This document shows positions 46,991 through 57,435 of a stretch of DNA of 64,000 nucleotides, piece by piece; positions within the stretch are counted from its first letter, which is position 1, and each line of letters begins with the position of its first letter. The position numbers and the translations under genes were made by a program. The notes beneath the pieces are model-generated. The model had not been told where the DNA came from and ran no database searches. It worked only from the letters and a program-made list of their open reading frames with translations. Origin of the DNA: Sipunculus nudus (Eukaryota; Annelida; Sipuncula; Golfingiida; Sipunculidae); assembly GCA_026874595.1 (NCBI GenBank), contig CM049307.1:50783370-50847369 (forward strand), in the 5' to 3' direction.

Positions 46991-47606
46991 CATGAGTGCG
47001 CACAAGGTCGGTGCTTGGTCTTTGCACCGCTGTCAGTAACATGTATTACGGCAATCTCATCTGAAAGGTTTTTTGGTCACTTGCATATATTGTCACATTC
47101 TTCATGGTGTATATAATCTGCTACTTGAATCAGTCAAGACCAGATGTGAAATATAAAATGTAGACACCGTCACGCGCCAGACCGTGGTCAACAGTGTCAC
47201 ATAATCAGTAAATGAAAAGGTGAGGAACGCCCCTGTATAATGTTGACCAAGTATTACGGTTCAATTCACACTATATGCGAAAAATTTACCCCTTTAATTC
47301 TCACTTAATCGGTTATATTCTTTACTGCAATTTGTGTGATGGAGTTTTAAACAAGGTTGCTATTTTTATATTAAAATATAATTTTCTGTATCTAAAATGT
47401 TTAAATTATGCTCGAGAGTAATTAATTTATAATGAGCACTCTTAACTCGTAATACCTTGTATCTGATATCTTCTGCCTTTGATGAAGGTTCCATGAAACG
47501 TATCAAATGCTTTCTAATCGCTATCTCTTATTAAGCTAAACCTTTTAAGTTTTGAGTGTACATGTCTGTCGGAAGTCCCAAGTAGACAGAAGTGGATCCT
47601 TCAGTA

Positions 47607-49321
47607 ATTGTATCTGCCAAAACAAAGTTTTGCGGATACTATGTTTTTGACCTGGTTCCACCGCCGCAGCCGAGTTCGTTTCCGGAAAGCTCATTGAGAC
47701 CGTTGGACCGATCTTTCCAAAACCCAGCATAGTTATTCGCTAAACTATGTAGTTGTGCCTAACAATGTCTGGTGGTGCCACCTGCAGTCCTTATTGTGCA
47801 GTATGAATCTGGTTGTCCTTTTGATAACAGCCCTTACCTCAGGAGTAATTCAATTTATTGAACTGTTTTTTTTCATGTTCAGAAGCGGATCCGGGGGGGG
47901 GGGGGGGTCCGGAACCCCCTTTTTCATCAGAAACAACGTTTTTTAAGGGCTTCAGACAAAATTTTGCGGCCTGGACCCCCCCCCCCCCCTTTTCCAGACC
48001 TGGTGACCTTTTTTTTAGGGTTTCATTAGTGTTCCTGGGTTGGACCCCCGTTTTCCTAAATCCTGGATCCGCCCCTGATGTTCATAGATCTTGGAACTCT
48101 ATCTCGTACTCGAGACTGGTGACGCCACCTACAATTATTTTTCCGTGGCGTCCATGCATGCGTTTGCTATCTGTTCGTCTTAGTGATTGGTTTAACGTAT
48201 TGGGCTGAACTTGTGCATGTTCGTAGGTCTTGGATCTCTCCATCTCGTACTCAAGACTGGTGGCGCCAACTACAAATGATTTTTGCTAGCCGTCCATGCA
48301 TGCGTTTGCCATCTATTCGTCTTTGTTATTGGTTAAACGTATTTGGCTGCCATTGTGCCAGTCCACAGACCTTGGATACCTCAATCTCACATTAAAAGCT
48401 GGTGGCGCCGTCTGCAATCGCTTTAGTGTGGCGTCCATCCGTACGTTGCTCATATTTAATGAGTGGATCAACGTATTGGTATGAAATTCGGCATGTACAT
48501 CCGTCTTGGAGAATTTTCACGTAAACTAGACAGGAGGCGCCACCTACCTTCCCGTTTCCATAGAATAAATTAATGCCCTTTTGTCAGGAGTGATTTGCCG
48601 TATTGGCCTGAAACTATGCTTGTCCATAGATTTTGCATACTTCCATCTCATGCAAACCATCTGCATCTGTGTGTTTGCTTTGGGTAAAAATTGCTCATAT
48701 ATCAGGAGTGGTTCAATGTATTAGTCTGAAATTTGGCATGTCCATCAATCTTGGAGAGTTGACTTATAGACCAGACTGGTGGCACCAACTACCTCTCCGT
48801 TTTCGTAGAATACATTGATGCCCTTTTCTCAGAGGCGATTTGCTCAATTGGCCTGAAATTCTGCATGTCAATAGATCTTGGATACCTCGGTCTTGTATTA
48901 AAGACTGGTGGCGCCATCTGCAATTGCTTTTGCGTGGTGTCTATCCGTCTGTTTGCTCTGGGAAAAAAATCGCTCATATCTTGGGAGTGGGTGGATGCAT
49001 CAGCCTTATATTTTGGCATGTGTCTTGGATAGCTTTGTTGTAGACCAGACAGGTAGCGCTACCTGCTGTTCTGTTTTATATAATACATAGATGCACTTTT
49101 TCGCAGCAGTGGATAGGTGTGTCGGCCTAAAATCTTGAATGGTGTATCTATCCGTAGATCTTTTGTGGATGAAAATTGCACATGTATGAGGAGTTAAATT
49201 GGCAACACTTATGCCCCAAGTTTGGAGTCATGTCATGTCAGGGAGATTCCATGCCTTACTTTACCCATGCCTCTGTGATATGGCAGATACACGTAGTCGC
49301 TTGTCGACTGCCCGTATTCTA
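47607..49321 (-). mobile_element. Element P copy F, inverted orientation
   Basis: Reverse-oriented copy: GTATCTGCCAAAACAAAGTT ... GCGGATAC at the low side, TAGTCGCTTGTCGACTGCCC ... GTATTCTAG at the high side. Diverged core units with GGTGGCGCCA palindromes. The GCGGATCC-end element is inserted at 47880-48077. Confidence 0.8.
47880..48077. mobile_element. GCGGATCC-end element inside element P copy F
   Basis: Ends CAGAAGCGGATCCGGG and CCTGGATCCGCCCCTG are inverted repeats. Direct repeats ATGTT (47875-47879 and 48078-48082) flank it. The interior has G- and C-runs and TTTCATCAGAAAC. Non-autonomous. Confidence 0.7.
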
Positions 49322-50137
49322 GTTATATATTAGTGCTATAGTTTGGTAATTACCTTGTTATAATTTTCAAAACTTGGTTAATTACAGGAAACATAACAAA
49401 TTTTTAACCTTTAATATAAGTTTTGATTTTTTGTTCAATTAAATCTGTACGTTTTCTTTAAAAAATGTGACTTTATTTCCAAATGTTATTTTTTTATTTT
49501 AACGAGCCCTGGTCCTGACTATGTTTTCATGCCTCGTTTTAAAAGTGTACATTTCTCTTTTGCATTGTCATTTAAATACATTACACGGATGATAGGTTAC
49601 TATAGCCAGGTATTGATTTTGTGGTCTCTGTAATGTTATGTGAAATAAAGGTTGAATGTTGCAACTACGTATTTTTTAAAATATTTTTATGGCTGAATGA
49701 GAGACATTCAGTATACATGTTTCTTCATGTTACGTTTGATTGGTTAATCTATGAAATAAGCAATCCTTATTGATTATGAAAGCCCTTTCCATTATACTTC
49801 TTAACCTTTATCTAATGAAGGAATGAATTATTGACTCAGCCTTTTAATTTTAAACCCTTTGCACATGACGTCACACAGCCTGCCCGTGCAGTAGTTACTG
49901 GAGGACAAGTTACACTGCCAAGCTGATATCTACATTTGTCCAGCTTTTTCATGCACTTAATTAATTGACAATGCTTGCTTTGTTCTCCGAGCTGTCACAT
50001 TTTACAAAATTACCTTGGTGTTGTAAATTTTGTACCTGACAGTACAGTTCCATGTGGTAGGGAAAAGAAATAATTTTCATGCAGGTTAATTATACAATGA
50101 TAAGTGTTACTGAACCTAAATTGTAGTGGAGTGGCTG
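49322..50137. other. AT-rich spacer
   Basis: No recognised gene or repeat family; short AT-rich words only. Confidence 0.4.
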
Positions 50138-50161
50138 GTCGATCGATCGATCGATTGATTG

Positions 50162-50198
<37 letters not shown>
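50138..50198. repeat. (GATC/GATT)n then (GA)n microsatellite
   Basis: GATCGATCGATCGATTGATT followed by about 17 GA units. Confidence 0.95.
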
Positions 50199-50199
<1 letters not shown>

Positions 50200-50609
50200 T
50201 GGAATACACCCAAAACCCTTTACGATCCCCCTTTTCTCTTCTTCATTGTGGTAAATGCATGCTTTAATATTAATATTTTCCGAAAGTTTACTGTATTATT
50301 TTTAATACATTATTCAGTTCAACTATTTATACTAGCGAGGCAAGGCTTATGACGGGTTGCCGTGACAACCCGACTCAGTAGGTAATGATAATTGGGCTAG
50401 TAAGCCTACCTGAGCCGTGATATTAGCAGTTGTATGTGATAAAAGCAACTATTACCAAAGGCAGTCCAGCATATTTGCAAGGCCTATATTTTTAAGGAAG
50501 ACATGGGGAGTGATTATTAAAAACTTTTTAATAATCATATATATATTCTGCCATTTTCAGTAGTTTATTATTGCAAATCTAGATGAATTTCTAAATAGTT
50601 CAAATGGCT

Positions 50610-50760
50610 TTGAAATGTACCTGTACCTGTATACTTAGGTACTTTCAAAAGTACCTGTACCTGTACCTAGGTATTCTACAAAAATGCTGCACCTGTACCT
50701 GGACCTGTACCTGACCATTTCCCTAAGTACCTGTACCTGTCACATGTTCCTGGCCGAAAC
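50610..50760 (+). repeat. ACCTGT hexamer-rich minisatellite
   Basis: Clustered GTACCTGTACCTG words with variants, about 150 bp. Confidence 0.8.
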
Positions 50761-51033
50761 CCTGGCGAGAGCACGTGAAACAAGGTCATAGTTTGTCATT
50801 TGGAAAGCTCATCTGATTTTCCACCAGATGTTCTTACCTGACATGTTTGAACCCAACATTTCAAACACGTGTATATGAACAACACAGACAGCCCATGCAC
50901 TGCGGGACCGGCACTTGATGGCTTATTTTTATAAAAGATTCAAGAGATTAACTTAAGTTCATGCATGTCCGATATCACAATAGGCCCTTTTAAATGAGGA
51001 CGGACATGTACTCCTTGTAGAGGTGCTCTGCAG

Positions 51034-51199
51034 TACAATAGAACCTCCAAATTACGGCACTTATGAGACCGGACATTTTGCCCGCAATAGTAGGGAGGTT
51101 ATAGATTTCGGAACCTATTTTCAAGGGACCGCCCGTTAGTGGCCGTAAATATTAGGTGCCCTTAGTACAGAGGTGCCCTTAAGAAGAGGTTCCACTGTA
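51034..51199. mobile_element. TACAGTRAA short inverted-repeat element, copy
   Basis: TACAATAGAACCTCC and AGAGGTTCCACTGTA are inverted; 166 bp. Lies about 90 bp before the mannosidase exon-22-like relic. Confidence 0.6.
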
Positions 51200-51288
51200 T
51201 AAACATCACACGTCTAATATTCTTGGTAAAAGAGTCCCGGTAGCAATAATAACAGTTCTTTAATTGAATTTAAATCTTTGTGTTCAAG

Positions 51289-51348
51289 GTTCACCGTCGA
51301 ATCCTCGTTGATGATGGATTCGCTCTTTATGAGTCCCGAATGAAAAAG
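51289..51348 (+). pseudogene. Mannosidase exon-22-like relic on the plus strand
   Basis: After an AAG acceptor it reads VHRRILVDDGFALYESRMKK, matching [17 protein letters not shown] of exon 22 (5783-5873), then meets GTATAT. Only 60 nt, against 91 nt in the intact gene, and it ends in a different phase, so it is truncated or decayed. No exon 20 or 21 relative was found before it. Confidence 0.7.
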
Positions 51349-51799
51349 GTATATCTGGCAAAGTATTAATTCTGAGAGGTAAGCTGTTGATCCCTGTAAC
51401 CTTAAAGACCTAATGTATGTCATATGTAAATATACATGTAATTCTCTGAAAAAAACTGCAAACCTGAAAGACCACTTCAGTTATCTTTTGTTATGATACA
51501 TGCAGTTTATACATGACCATTCTGATTTGAGCCAGATTCAATTGCAAAAATATACCATATGAATCAGTGCCCCTGGGTGACATGGCCGATGTACTTATTT
51601 AATACAGTGAGCTCATGTCAACATGCCCCAGAATAAAATTCCATAAAATTCATGTGACTTCATTGTTCACAAGGACAAAACCCCCGTTATGAAAGCAACA
51701 AGCATTACTTTTCAAGTACATGTGTGACATGAATATGAACAATGCAAGTTCTGTACATTATGAACCTGAGTATAAGCGCCAATTACACGAACGTCGCTC

Positions 51800-51960
51800 C
51801 TGAAATACTGGCATGGATGTGCACAACACCAAATGGTTGTAGGTGGCGCCACCAGTCTTGTGTACGAGTAAGCCGTCGAAGATGTATGGACATGTATAAT
51901 TTCAGGCTGATATATCAAATCACTCCTGAGAAATAAGCAGGAGTATACACTTTGCAAAAA
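51800..51960 (+). repeat. Element P core fragment
   Basis: Half a core unit: GATGTGCACAACACCAAATGG, GGTGGCGCCACCAGTCTTGT, TTTCAGGCTGATATATCAAA. No ends present. Confidence 0.6.
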
Positions 51961-52534
51961 TTATTGTACGTGGCTTGTTGCTAAATCTAAAAATGATGCC
52001 AGTCTGCCAAGCCATTTATAGATACAGACAAAATTTTGGCATGTAGCCAAACCGTTAATACATACTGAAAAACTGGCTACAATGCTTTTTTTCAAGCTGC
52101 ATATTCATAAGATTTTTAATCAAAATGTTAAGAAATATAACAGATATAAAAAGCAAAATCAAAATATAGATATAATTTATTCATCGATTTATCTTATAAA
52201 TTAGCTGAATATGGAACCAATTATTTATATTGTCTGTACAGCTCTGCTTATAATATCCGAAGAGCTCAGTTTGTTAATACAATTAATCTACTAGCTTTGT
52301 TTACCAAAGTATTTCACAGTCTTTCCATTGTTAAAGGTTCAATAATTATGCCAAAAATCATTTTAGTAAACTTGAACAAAGGCCGCCTAAGAATCAATTT
52401 TGTGCAGTGTTATAGAAGATGAAACAAGCTTTGCAGAAGAAAACTATTGCAGCCCTCAGTTTGAAATAGGCTTACTATTGGCCACCAGACCAACTTCGGT
52501 CTATTCTTATACAATTGAAAGAACTCTACCTTGC

Positions 52535-53342
52535 GATAATTCTTATGAATAATTAAACCACTCAGCTTAATGGTTTCATCATAAAACATTAAAAACATTT
52601 TTAAGCTGAATGAGGCTAAAATTACGAGTTTTTTAACCCGTAAAAAAAGGTCAAGATAGGTTGCCCCACAAAAACCTCAATTAAATATGAGTCATGTGAC
52701 CATCATTTGCACAAAACCTTGTGAAGCTAGCTCCTTACGTTTCTGAGATTGTTAGTATGCTTATTTGGCCAGATAACTAAGTTCAAATTCCAGTAACTTG
52801 GCCAAAATTCATTGAACTCAAACCATTTTAACAAATTTGAGAGAGCACACCTCTGTGAACATTTCTGTGAAATATTAAATAATTTTGCTGAATGAGTTTA
52901 GAGAAGAAGATTTTCAAAGGTTTTCAAGCTTTTCCCCCTGAAAATTAAAGTTGACGCAGGTAGAGTTATTTAAAGCTCAACCTCACAAAATTTGATATGT
53001 GACTGATTTTTGCATAAAATTTGGGGATGCTAGCTCCTGCTATTCCTGATAAATTATGGGATAATATACTAATGACCGATGATTTCCGTACAAAAAAGGT
53101 TAATGCAATTTGCATACCTCAATTTCAAATATGACTCATGTGACCAACATTTGCATAAAATTTGGTGATGATAGGTCCAGCATTTTCTGATATTGTAATT
53201 TAAGTAAGCTTTATTCGCTTTATTCGTTTCTTCAAAATCCATCAAAGCCCCTGTAAGTTATCATGGCTACATCAAAAGTTAATCGACGGACGGTTGAACG
53301 GACGGTGGGTATACCATAATACGTCCCGTCATTGACGAGCGT
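52535..53342. repeat. Interspersed repeat R2, copy 2
   Basis: Similar to 11670-12272 (TTAAACCACTCAGCTTAATG, GACTAAGTTCAA-like, TTTGAGAGAGCAC) and ends with CGGACGGTTGAACGGACGG. The TTTGCATAAAATTTGG-type sentence recurs twice more near 53010 and 53150. Confidence 0.65.
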
Positions 53343-53380
53343 ATAAAATTTAGATTTATTCCTTTTCCTATTCCTTTCTA

Positions 53381-53756
53381 CCGACTTTTTCTGTGTATTC
53401 TTGTTCTATATCTCCATGAGATGGACCAGCATGGCCAATCAACATCTTTCTTTATAATATTTGATGCACACCATAAAAGGCCATCAGTTTATCACTGCTG
53501 CATGCAAAGTCGCCGTGTCGACACATGTAGTATGTATAATACCAGTCACAGTAGTGAAGTCACTTCGCTGGTTCCTATGAAAGTGTGCTGATACACAGAG
53601 GAAGTTGGGGATCCCTGTTAGCTCAGTGGTAGAGCAGACGACCGGCAATCGGAGGGTCATGGGTTCGATTCCCATACGGGGTGATCCGACTTTTTCTGTG
53701 TATTCTTGTTCTATATCTCCATGAGATGGACCAGCATGGCCAATCAACATCTTTCT
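53381..53756 (+). mobile_element. tRNA-derived SINE between 71-bp direct repeats
   Basis: A tRNA-like head (53613-53681) has box A TTAGCTCAGTGG, box B GGTTCGATTCC and a perfect T-arm stem ATGGG/CCCAT. It is followed at once by a 71-bp block (53686-53756), also present without visible change at 53381-53451. Low-confidence reading: the 71 bp is the SINE tail, and the left copy belongs to an older truncated insert. The frame across it is a SINE artefact. Confidence 0.7.
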
Positions 53757-53779
53757 GCTGTTGGTACTTTTCTTTTAAT

Positions 53780-53880
53780 TTCCGGACTCTTTTCTACATC
53801 TTGCCCTTGGAACCAATGCAAAGGTGTCTGATATAAACAACTCCAGTGGAGGTCACAAGATGGCAGCACCTCACCTGCCG
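53780..53880 (+). pseudogene. Mannosidase exon-25-like relic on the plus strand
   Basis: CTTGCCCTTGGAACCAATGC ... GTGTCTGA matches exon 25 (1863-1983) in about 27 of 32 bases; it reads LGTNAKVSD, then after a one-base loss WRSQDGSTSPA, against LGANAKVSE ... [11 protein letters not shown]. The donor GTATGT is kept, in the exon 25 phase. The 5' part is unalignable and abuts the SINE. The frameshift breaks it. Confidence 0.75.
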
Positions 53881-54407
53881 GTATGTGCCGCTTGTCAATC
53901 CTTCTGGAACAAATTTTTTTCTACTTACAGGTTTTGCAAATGTACTGTTCAAGCAGTACCATGATTAAATGCTTTAAGGCCTGCAAAATTTTCTGTTTGT
54001 TAATTAATAATAATAAACGACACATTTATTAATATGCCTATCATAGCCCAATCATTATTCATCTATCTCCAATGCATATTTTGAGTTTTATTTGAGGTAC
54101 AACATATTGAGGTTTGATGTTATTATTTTTTAGAAAAGTAAATGATTTTAAAGGTAATGGCTCATAATGATATTTTCGGAAGTTGTGATAATTGTCTCCC
54201 GCTTCCTCGGAATGGGGGACTGATTTTGTTTTGTTAGTCTGTCTGTCGACGCTTTCGTTTACGTGCGATAACTTTCCTAAATATTATACGATTTCATTCA
54301 AATTTGGGTCACTGAATGCTCTCATGCATACCTAGGTTAGGAATGGTTTTTGAGTGTCTGTCTGAAAATTTATTCTCACCATTCTTTCTTCCAAAACCAA
54401 AAAAAAA

Positions 54408-56910
54408 ACAAGGGACCCATGGGTCACGGCACTCAGCTGTTATATATGATAAAAAATATGATTTGGGAAAGAGGCATACGCTGGTTTTGTGTGGTAATAA
54501 ATATAAGCTTTATTATGAGTTTTTGGTGTTTAGCTTATGTAAGATTTTGATAGTATTTTTGGAGACAGGGAAGAGGATTGATTTCATTTATTTTATTAAC
54601 AAATGGAGTGCTATTGTCACACAGATTTTGACCTGGCCATATAACTTATAAGCAGCACATAAAATAAAAGAGTTTAACTATTTATTAAAATTTAATAACA
54701 AATGTTGTGCCAATATAATATTTATTAAAAATAATAAGAGAATCATATGATTTTTTTAATTAAATATAACTGAACTAATTATTAAAATAATATTATAGAA
54801 TATATGCATTCATGAATACATTTTGAAAGTATTTGCACTGGTATTCAAATACTTTCATTTTTACCTGAATTCCCATTCTTATGCAAGAAATTTTATAATA
54901 GAGTACATATTCATATTCATATTCATATACATTTGCAAAGTATTTGCACCATGTCTGGTATTTATTCAGTTTTAGCCAAACAATGATGTTGAGAATCCAG
55001 AATATAAACAAAGGACCCATGGGTCATGACAAAAGTTTGAAATTTTTGCAAATGCAAAATATGAAAAATATTCTATTGTAATGTTTTATATTTATATAAG
55101 CATATGAGAAGCTAAGAGGAAAGGGCCCTCCTACTTGGTTATAGTAAAGTTTTCAATATATGATTGCAAACTAATACTCTGACAAGACTGTCATGAAGAA
55201 AAACAATAAAAGTTTTGAGATACTGTGATGCATATGAAAAATTTACAGATGGACAGGCAAGTGGACAGAATGGACTAATACCTTCATTTCACTTTCAAAG
55301 GAATAATGCATTTAAGTTTATAAAAAAGCCTATTTTTTTAGCATATCCACTTTTTTCATTAATAGTTTTTATCTGATTCATTTTTTTATTTACAAGTGTT
55401 ATAAATTTGTAATATAAAAGTGAAAATATAAGTTAAAATATTAGAATTCTAAGTTGCAATCATTATATATCCAGATTGTAGCTCACATTAGGTCATATTA
55501 TGCATACACATACATTTTATTATTTTTAAATCAAATGTTTTAACTGAATGTAAAAGAAAATAATGCCACAACATGGCATCTACAAAATTATTCTTGAATT
55601 CCTATTAAAAAGTTTTGCACATTGGAGTTTTCAGGACAAGCTTAATTTTATTCACCTAAATAAAATAAAAGATTCAGTAAATTTAATAAAATAAAAACAT
55701 ATTTTCAAATAAAGTATACACACTGTTGGTTGAATGAGGGACAAACAATATCATTATGCTATCTAATTCAATCTTATTCAATCTAAGCTATAATTAATAA
55801 CTGGAATTAATAGTCAATTTCACACCTGGTGAAGTTTTACTCTTCTGAAGTAAAGCATTACTTATCTGATGAACATCCATACTTTCATAGCAATACATCA
55901 CTTTGTGGACACAATTAAATGTGCACTTTAATCATTGTAACCCTGGTGGTACAATCCAAAATCTAAAATGTAGCATGTCCAAGAATAAAATAAAATACAG
56001 AAAATTATGACATTCATCTAGTTTATGCACCAGCTGGGGGGGGGGGGGGGGGTTGAGTGCAGGGCAGAGGAGAAGCCTGCTAGTAGTGGCCAAGCTGGGT
56101 CAAGGCAAGCTGCCTGGGGTGGGTTACATAATGCAAGTGAAGGCTGTACTACTAGGTGGGCCAGATATAAACAACACTTGACATGGTGTATGAAAACTTG
56201 AATAAAAGCTACTCTTTTAATACAATTTCTTTGAAATTTCAGATTTCAAAAGATTAAATCCTTATGTATATATGCTGTGAAAATTAAATCAACAGTGCTT
56301 ACAGGGAAAAAACATGCCACTGCCAAAGTTGGACAAAATTTAAGGTATTAATTTTTTATTTATGCTAATAACTTGAAAAATTTGCAAAATTCAGAGCTTA
56401 TTTTGGGCAAACAAATTGAATCTTGATTATATAAAGTCATATTCCTGAAAAAAAGTCTTCAGCTTCAGCAATTCTCATGTTAAGTGAGCAAAAATATTTC
56501 CTGATTTTTAAAAAATTGCATTATATTTGGGCCTATAACTTCAAAATAATACCCAATACTGACCTAATTTTTGGTATGTGCACAGAAAATGTATGGAAGA
56601 ATATGAATACTAAATATGATCAAAAACAGATCAGTGGTTTTGATATTAGGCAGACTTGAAGTGTAACAATTGCTTTTTTATGGAAAATGGAGGTTTTTCC
56701 TTAATATCTCGAAGGAACGAAGTTCTAATGACCCAATTTTCGGTATGGTTGGAGATTTTGGGGACATCTAATGGTATGAAGAATTTTGGATTCGTAGGTC
56801 CAACGGTTTTAAAACGTGCCCTGTTAACGGACGGACGGCCGGACGGACGGACGACGGACAAAGGGCCACGACTATAGCTCAGATGACTTACAGTCAGCTG
56901 AGCTAAAAAT
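54408..56910 (+). mobile_element. Element M, about 2.5 kb copy
   Basis: Left end ACAAGGGACCCATGGGTCAC ... CTCAGCTG, right end GGACGGACGG words, AGCTCAGATGACTTACAGTC stem-loop and AAAAAT. A second start motif (ACAAAGGACCCATGGGTCAT) at 55008 suggests a nested or tandem start. The right part matches 1-603 and 38300-38653. No coding seen. Confidence 0.75.
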
Positions 56911-57109
56911 GAAATTTTGTTCCTATTTTACAACCAAAAATAAGACACATGGAGACATCTTCAGGGGACCATGAAAACTAAAGAAAGCTACTATGACATG
57001 TGGAGATATCTTCAGACCAGAATAAAAAACTAAAACATTGATAAGGCAAGCTTGAATGACAATAAGAGGTGGAAGCGGAGGACATGAATTCCACATATTT
57101 GCTTGTTAT

Positions 57110-57343
57110 ATTTTCAGATATCCATATTATTTACAGATATGTCCATGATAATATTTACAGATATTTACAGATGTCCACCATGTAGATATTTACATTTGCA
57201 GATACATCCACAACGATATTACAGCTATGTCCACAATGATGTTTTTAGATATGCCCATAATGATATTTACAGCTATGTCCACAATGATATTTACAGGTAC
57301 AACCATACTGATAATTAAGATGTGTCCATAATGATATTTACAG
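57110..57343 (+). repeat. Minisatellite of acceptor-like units
   Basis: About ten imperfect units of ATATTTACAGATATGTCCAC plus AATG. Each contains TTTACAG, and the last one is the acceptor of the mannosidase terminal-exon relic. Confidence 0.8.
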
Positions 57344-57435
57344 ATCTGACCAGTGACTTCAGTCCTGTTGATGACTGGTTGACCATCACATTTGAGCCAA
57401 TGCAGATTCATACATTCCAAGTCATTGTGATGTAA
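57344..57435 (+). pseudogene. Mannosidase terminal-exon relic (open) on the plus strand
   Basis: After TTTACAG it enters in phase 1 and reads LTSDFSPVDDW, then LTITFEPMQIHTFQVIVM and a stop, matching the human end ANITLEPMEIRTFLASVQ. The phase fits the exon 25 donor exactly. It is open, but its partner exon 25 relic is frameshifted. It cannot serve the minus-strand gene unless the assembly is inverted here. Confidence 0.75.

Noticed and set aside
51606..51700. Possible exon-24-like relic after TTTAATACAG on the plus strand (TGAGCTCATGTCAACATGC)
   Set aside because: Only about 11 of the first 19 bases agree with exon 24 and nothing after that aligns; not better than chance by eye.
53613..53681. 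Functional tRNA gene
   Set aside because: Boxes A and B and the T-arm are good, but the acceptor stem has a mismatch and G-U pair, and the sequence is embedded in SINE-like flanks; better read as a SINE head.
53484..53750. Minus-strand frame containing GIEPMTLRLPVVCSTTELTG
   Set aside because: Antisense reading of the tRNA-derived SINE head; a common artefact, not a gene.
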